NCBI RefSeq assembly: GCF_025567365.1
Contig: NZ_JAOQJG010000002.1
Span: 124,001-188,000, forward strand
Direction: 5' to 3'
From: Anaerostipes amylophilus
Lineage (GTDB): Bacteria > Bacillota > Clostridia > Lachnospirales > Lachnospiraceae
DNA: 64,000 nt
The position numbers and the translations under genes were made by a program. Position 1 is the first letter of the stretch, and the number at the start of each line of letters is the position of its first letter. This document shows positions 60,374-64,000 of this stretch, one piece after another. The notes under the pieces were generated by a model. It was given only the letters and a program-made list of their open reading frames with translations. It did not search any database and was not told the origin of the DNA.

Positions 60374-60678
60374 CATTCAGATTTCAAGAATTTGACATAA
60401 AATAGGAAGGACAAAGAAAACATCATGAATTAGAAAGTGTGATCATACTTTGTGCAGTATGGGGAATGGCAGTTATGGCGTATAATGTAACATTTCAGTC
60501 AGAATTGATAGATATTATCTATAGATTCATGAAAAAATGTAACTTGTAAAAAATGTAAATAAGGACTAAACTTATATTCATATATGTTCTCTGTACTTTA
60601 AAAGTGTTAGTTTTTCTTACGGATAAGAGAATTGAAAACTTAAACGGACAGAGAACGAAATGGACTTGGAGGATGAAA

Positions 60679-61341
60679 ATGGAAAACGAAAAACCAATAC
60701 TAAGGGGAGAACTTGCACTGATCGCAGCGATTGTGATCAATAGTTTCAGTGTTGTACTGATGCTTTATTCAGGATCAGGAATTTCCGCGATTTCAAGTGT
60801 GCCGTATGCATTTTCGGAAGTATTTACAAAATTATCACTCGGTACATGGACTTACCTATTTCAGGGAGCTTTGGTATTAAGCCTGATGATCTTAAGAAAG
60901 AAGTTCGTACCATCTTATTTATTCAGTTTCGTTGCAGGATTTGCATTTAGTGAATTATTAGATGTCAATGAATTATGGATCGGAATTCTGCCACAGACGA
61001 TTCCATGCAGAATTGCATACTTTTTGATCAGTTATTTCTTATTAAGTATCGGAATCGCATTAGAAAATAGATGTCAGCTTCCGATCATTCCAACCGACCT
61101 GTTTCCAAGAGAATTATCAGAAATCATAAAAAAACCATATGCAAGAGTAAAGATTACATTTGATGTTTTATGCCTTGCAACAACAGGACTTTTGACAGGA
61201 TTGATGCTTGGATACTTAGATGGACTAGGAATCGGAACGATCGTTGCAGCATTTACAATGGGGAAAATGGTTGCGATCACAGGAAACTGGATCGATCAGA
61301 GAGTAACGTTTGTATCGGTGCTTAGTAAACAGCAGATATAA
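60679..61341 (+). CDS. YczE/YitT-like integral membrane protein
   Basis: ATG 60679 follows GGAGG by six bases and gives 220 residues. There are five or six membrane helices. AIVINSFSVVLMLYSGSGIS and SSVPYAFSE at the start, and KITFDVLCLATTGLLTGLML with GLGIGTIVAAFTMGKMV near the end match the YczE/DUF6198-type family of unknown function. Confidence 0.8.
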   Translation: MENEKPILRGELALIAAIVINSFSVVLMLYSGSGISAISSVPYAFSEVFTKLSLGTWTYLFQGALVLSLMILRKKFVPSYLFSFVAGFAFSELLDVNELWIGILPQTIPCRIAYFLISYFLLSIGIALENRCQLPIIPTDLFPRELSEIIKKPYARVKITFDVLCLATTGLLTGLMLGYLDGLGIGTIVAAFTMGKMVAITGNWIDQRVTFVSVLSKQQI

Positions 61342-61401
61342 ACAGACAGGGGAAGATTTCCACAAAGAAGAGAGAAGAAAAAGCAGAATGGGAGTTTAGT
61401 T

Positions 61402-63543
61402 GTGAAACAATATATATTAAATGATTATATTACAGATGAGGTCAGAATGGTAAAACCAATGATGGAGATCAATGGTTTCAAAGTTAGACCTGGATTTTTT
61501 GATTTAAATGGAGCATCGGAATTTTCATGTGGTGTAAACTTCACAGTGCATACAAGCCATGGAACATCATGTGATCTTTTATTATTCCATCCAGATGAAG
61601 AAGAACCATATGCAGTCATTCCATTCCCAGAATCTTATAAGATCGGGGACGTGTATTCTATGATCGTTTACGATCTGAAAGCTGAAGAGTTTGAATATGC
61701 ATATTGTGTGGATGGCCCATATGATGAGAAAAAAGGATTATTATTTGACAAAACAAAGATTTTGTTAGATCCATATGCACAGGCGGTTGCAGGTCAGCAG
61801 GTATGGGGAAAGAAAAGAACAAGAACATATCATGCCAAAGTTGTAAGAGATACTTTTGACTGGGGTGTACAGCCACAATCAAGCAGGGAGATGAGTGATC
61901 TGATCATCTATGAGCTGCATGTCAGAGGATTTACACAACATCCATCTTCAGGAGTCAAACATCCAGGAACATTTGCAGGATTAAAAGAAAAGATTCCATA
62001 TTTAAAAGAACTTGGGATCAATGCAGTAGAATTAATGCCGATCTTTGAGTTTGATGAGATGATCAATGCAAGAGAGGTTGACGGAAAACAGCTTGTAGAA
62101 TACTGGGGATATAATACGGTTGGATTTTTCTCACCAAATGCCAGTTATGCGGCAGCCGAAGAGGTCAATAATGAAGGAACAGAATTAAAAGAACTGATCA
62201 GAGAATTCCATGAAAATGGAATCGAAGTTATTTTGGACGTTGTTTTTAACCATACAGCGGAAGGAAATGAACAGGGGCCATTCTTTAGTTTTAAAGGATT
62301 TGACAATAATATTTATTATTTATTAACACCAGAAGGACATTACTATAACTTTAGTGGATGTGGAAACTCTCTAAACTGTAACCATCCAGTGGTTCAGCAG
62401 ATGATCCTTGAATGTTTAAGACACTGGACAGTTCATTATCGTGTGGATGGTTTCCGCTTTGATCTTGCAAGTATTCTGGGAAGAGACGAAGACGGAATGC
62501 CAATGAACAATCCACCGCTATTACGAAGTCTAGCTTACGATCCACTACTTAGAAATGTCAAGTTGATCGCAGAAGCATGGGATGCCGGTGGATTATACCA
62601 GGTAGGAAATTTCCCTGCAAGTAAACGTTGGGCAGAATGGAATGGACAGTACCGTGATACAATGCGTGGATACTTAAAAGGAGACTTCTGGGAAGCAAAC
62701 AGCGCCGCATGGAGAATCTGTGGTTCCGGAGATTTATATGGTGGATATTATTCTGAAGGAAATAACAACTATGCCGGATATAATTCCTGCATCAACTTCC
62801 TTACTTGTCATGATGGATTTACGTTATATGATCTATATTCTTATAACAATAAACATAATGAAGCAAATGGCTGGAACAACACAGACGGAGCGAACGATAA
62901 CCGAAGCTGGAACTGCGGTATGGAAGGAGATACGAATGATCCAGAAGTACTAAAACTAAGATATCGAATGATCCGAAATGCCTGTGCCATCTTAATGTGC
63001 AGCCGTGGAACACCAATGTTCTTCTCAGGAGACGAATTTGGAAATACGAAGTTTGGAAACAATAACAGCTACTGTCAGGACAATGAAATCTCATGGATCG
63101 ACTGGAGCTTATTAAAGAAGAACAAAGAATTATTTGAATTCTTCAAGTTTATGATCGCATACCGAAAGAAACATCCAGTCATCCGAAAGAAGCTTGATAA
63201 TGCAGTCTGCGGAATGGAAGGAATGCACGCACACGACGTCAACGCAGACCGCATGGAAGTATCACAAAATGCAAAAACATTGGCAGTCAGCTTTGCAGGA
63301 TACGACCGCAAGAAATGTAAAGATGATCTTGTTTACGTTGCAGTGAATGCTTATTGGGAAGAAGTGCGCATCACACTTCCAAACCTTGCAAATCATGGAG
63401 CCTGGTATCTGAGTGTGGATACTTATGGCGATGAGAATGGAAAGTATTGTTATGAAGAAGGAGAAGAAATTCGCATTGATCATGAGTATGTGATGAAACC
63501 ACGATCTATTGTGGTATTTACTGGGCGACAGGTTTTAAGGTAA
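61402..63543 (+). CDS. glgX: Glycogen debranching enzyme GlgX (GH13)
   Basis: 713 residues from GTG 61402 with GGGAG upstream. An N-terminal CBM48-like domain (PGFFDLNGASEFSCGVNFTV) precedes the GH13 barrel: YELHVRGFT, DVVFNHTAEG, VDGFRFDLAS (nucleophile Asp), LIAEAWDAGG (acid-base Glu) and FLTCHDGFTL (Asp). It hydrolyses alpha-1,6 links of glycogen or limit dextrins. A terminator follows at 63596. There is no signal peptide, so it acts in the cytoplasm. Confidence 0.92.
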   Translation: MKQYILNDYITDEVRMVKPMMEINGFKVRPGFFDLNGASEFSCGVNFTVHTSHGTSCDLLLFHPDEEEPYAVIPFPESYKIGDVYSMIVYDLKAEEFEYAYCVDGPYDEKKGLLFDKTKILLDPYAQAVAGQQVWGKKRTRTYHAKVVRDTFDWGVQPQSSREMSDLIIYELHVRGFTQHPSSGVKHPGTFAGLKEKIPYLKELGINAVELMPIFEFDEMINAREVDGKQLVEYWGYNTVGFFSPNASYAAAEEVNNEGTELKELIREFHENGIEVILDVVFNHTAEGNEQGPFFSFKGFDNNIYYLLTPEGHYYNFSGCGNSLNCNHPVVQQMILECLRHWTVHYRVDGFRFDLASILGRDEDGMPMNNPPLLRSLAYDPLLRNVKLIAEAWDAGGLYQVGNFPASKRWAEWNGQYRDTMRGYLKGDFWEANSAAWRICGSGDLYGGYYSEGNNNYAGYNSCINFLTCHDGFTLYDLYSYNNKHNEANGWNNTDGANDNRSWNCGMEGDTNDPEVLKLRYRMIRNACAILMCSRGTPMFFSGDEFGNTKFGNNNSYCQDNEISWIDWSLLKKNKELFEFFKFMIAYRKKHPVIRKKLDNAVCGMEGMHAHDVNADRMEVSQNAKTLAVSFAGYDRKKCKDDLVYVAVNAYWEEVRITLPNLANHGAWYLSVDTYGDENGKYCYEEGEEIRIDHEYVMKPRSIVVFTGRQVLR

Positions 63544-63595
63544 ATTTTGTGTGTATGTTTTAATGTATTGGTTTATACTTTTAGGCAATAGATAA

Positions 63596-63650
63596 CTGAG
63601 AATTCTCTTAATTTAAGGTCTCGTAGAAATTAAGATAAGAGAATTTTCAA
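63596..63650 (+). terminator. Terminator after glgX
   Basis: GAGAATTCTCTTAATTT pairs with AAATTAAGATAAGAGAATTTTC with a two-base bulge; loop of about 12 bases. Confidence 0.65.
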
Positions 63651-63730
63651 ATATTTTGATATCGGTTAAAACTGAACTTGATGACAGAGTATTTAGGAAA
63701 AGAAAACATATAAAAAATTGACCTTCTGGT

Positions 63731-63991
63731 GTATATGATAGAAATAAGATAAGAATCAATATTTAGAATAAAACGGTGGCAACGATTAGCATATTTTAAG
63801 TGCTTTTTTTACAAATTCGCAGCGTCCTGTGGTTGATTGTCTGAACGTAGCTGCGGGCATTTTGGCTCGCATCCAGTGAGTTATCAAAGGAACAGGTGCG
63901 GATCAGCGATTTGTAAAAAAAGCTCTTAAAATATGCGTGTTGCCACCGTTTTATTCTAAATATTGATTCTTATCTTATTTCTATCATATAC
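63731..63991. repeat. Family A palindromic element (261 bp)
   Basis: The outer arms match exactly over 53 bases (from GTATATGATAGAAATAAGAT inward, reverse complement ending at 63991), then with small gaps through CATATTTTAAG and CTTTTTTTACAAAT, so each arm is nearly 90 bases. The core has AAATTCGCAGC and GCGGATCAGCGATTTGT as in the 55040 element, and TGTCTGAAC in the same place. It holds no credible gene, and fills the end of the window with the terminator before it. Confidence 0.82.
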
Positions 63992-64000
63992 AATGAAAGC

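Overview
The window looks like chromosomal DNA of a low-GC, spore-forming, anaerobic Clostridia, most probably a gut Lachnospiraceae (an Anaerostipes-like genome would fit). The grounds are the AT-rich codon use, a spoIIID sporulation regulator, strong AGGAGG-type ribosome binding sites, a Re/Si-type lone citrate synthase, and gene families typical of that group. The species assignment is inference; the families are read directly from the translations. No rRNA, tRNA or CRISPR array was seen.

Region by region. (1) 1-11177: a cell-surface polysaccharide cluster read on +, with an EpsG/Wzy-like polymerase (cut by the window edge), a GT32-like enzyme, three GT4 and one GT2 glycosyltransferases, a Wzx flippase, a pyruvyl transferase, a hexapeptide O-acetyltransferase and a membrane acyltransferase. 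It ends at a broken IS3-family element (11181-12185). (2) 12225-17054: a membrane protein, a metallophosphoesterase, a nucleotidyltransferase-fold protein and a small-alarmone-synthetase operon with two unknown partners. (3) 17096-26818: an FGGY kinase, then an L-ascorbate (ula) operon: PTS IIA, IIC, IIB, UlaE, a HAD phosphatase, UlaF, UlaG, an uncharacterised FG-GAP/VCBS-like protein and a SorC-type regulator. Three TGCACA-n2-TGTGCA palindromes precede it. No UlaD decarboxylase is in the cluster. (4) 26954-35209: a secreted glucosaminidase, a polar amino acid ABC transporter, citrate synthase, a cold-shock protein, a thioesterase and an alcohol dehydrogenase. (5) 35436-37508: two COG0523 (CobW-like) GTPases, one with a His/Cys-rich metal-binding insert and one fused to a YcgQ/DUF1980-like tail. 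(6) 37536-39760: a gene graveyard around an intact spoIIID (MATE, LuxR, amidohydrolase, AAA ATPase and Rpn nuclease remnants).

(7) 39826-42628 is the most interesting stretch: a radical SAM/SPASM-type protein next to three small proteins (two on -, one on +) with the same ~24-residue N-terminal leader ending in NEY(V/I)AAC, followed by unrelated-looking bodies of about 27-114 residues. This is the layout of a RiPP locus. Each precursor has its own promoter, or a candidate one, and a terminator separates a precursor from the maturase. (8) 42657-43400: remnants of an Rpn nuclease and a TnpB. (9) 43447-46871: two WYL-domain regulators followed by the RNA ligase RtcB. (10) 46932-50307: a hypothetical protein, RarA/MgsA, a small membrane protein and a SEC-C protein. 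(11) 50513-55002: MarR plus an asymmetric heterodimeric ABC exporter. (12) 55483-58775: a zinc-type macrodomain hydrolase, an aldo/keto reductase remnant, a Cache-GGDEF protein and a Fic protein. (13) 58825-63543: an alanine/glycine:cation symporter, a YczE-like membrane protein and glycogen debranching enzyme GlgX.

Two families of long imperfect palindromes run through the window. Family A (26831-26945, 55040-55271, 63731-63991) has GTATATGA termini and long inverted arms; family B (32503-32630 and a half-copy at 37907-37942) has a perfect 30-bp stem. A small reading frame encoding LR(L/F)SQTEDIY lies beside two of these hairpins. Several pseudogenes (IS3 orfB, MATE, aldo/keto reductase) share the same type of damage: an internal deletion that keeps both ends of the gene.
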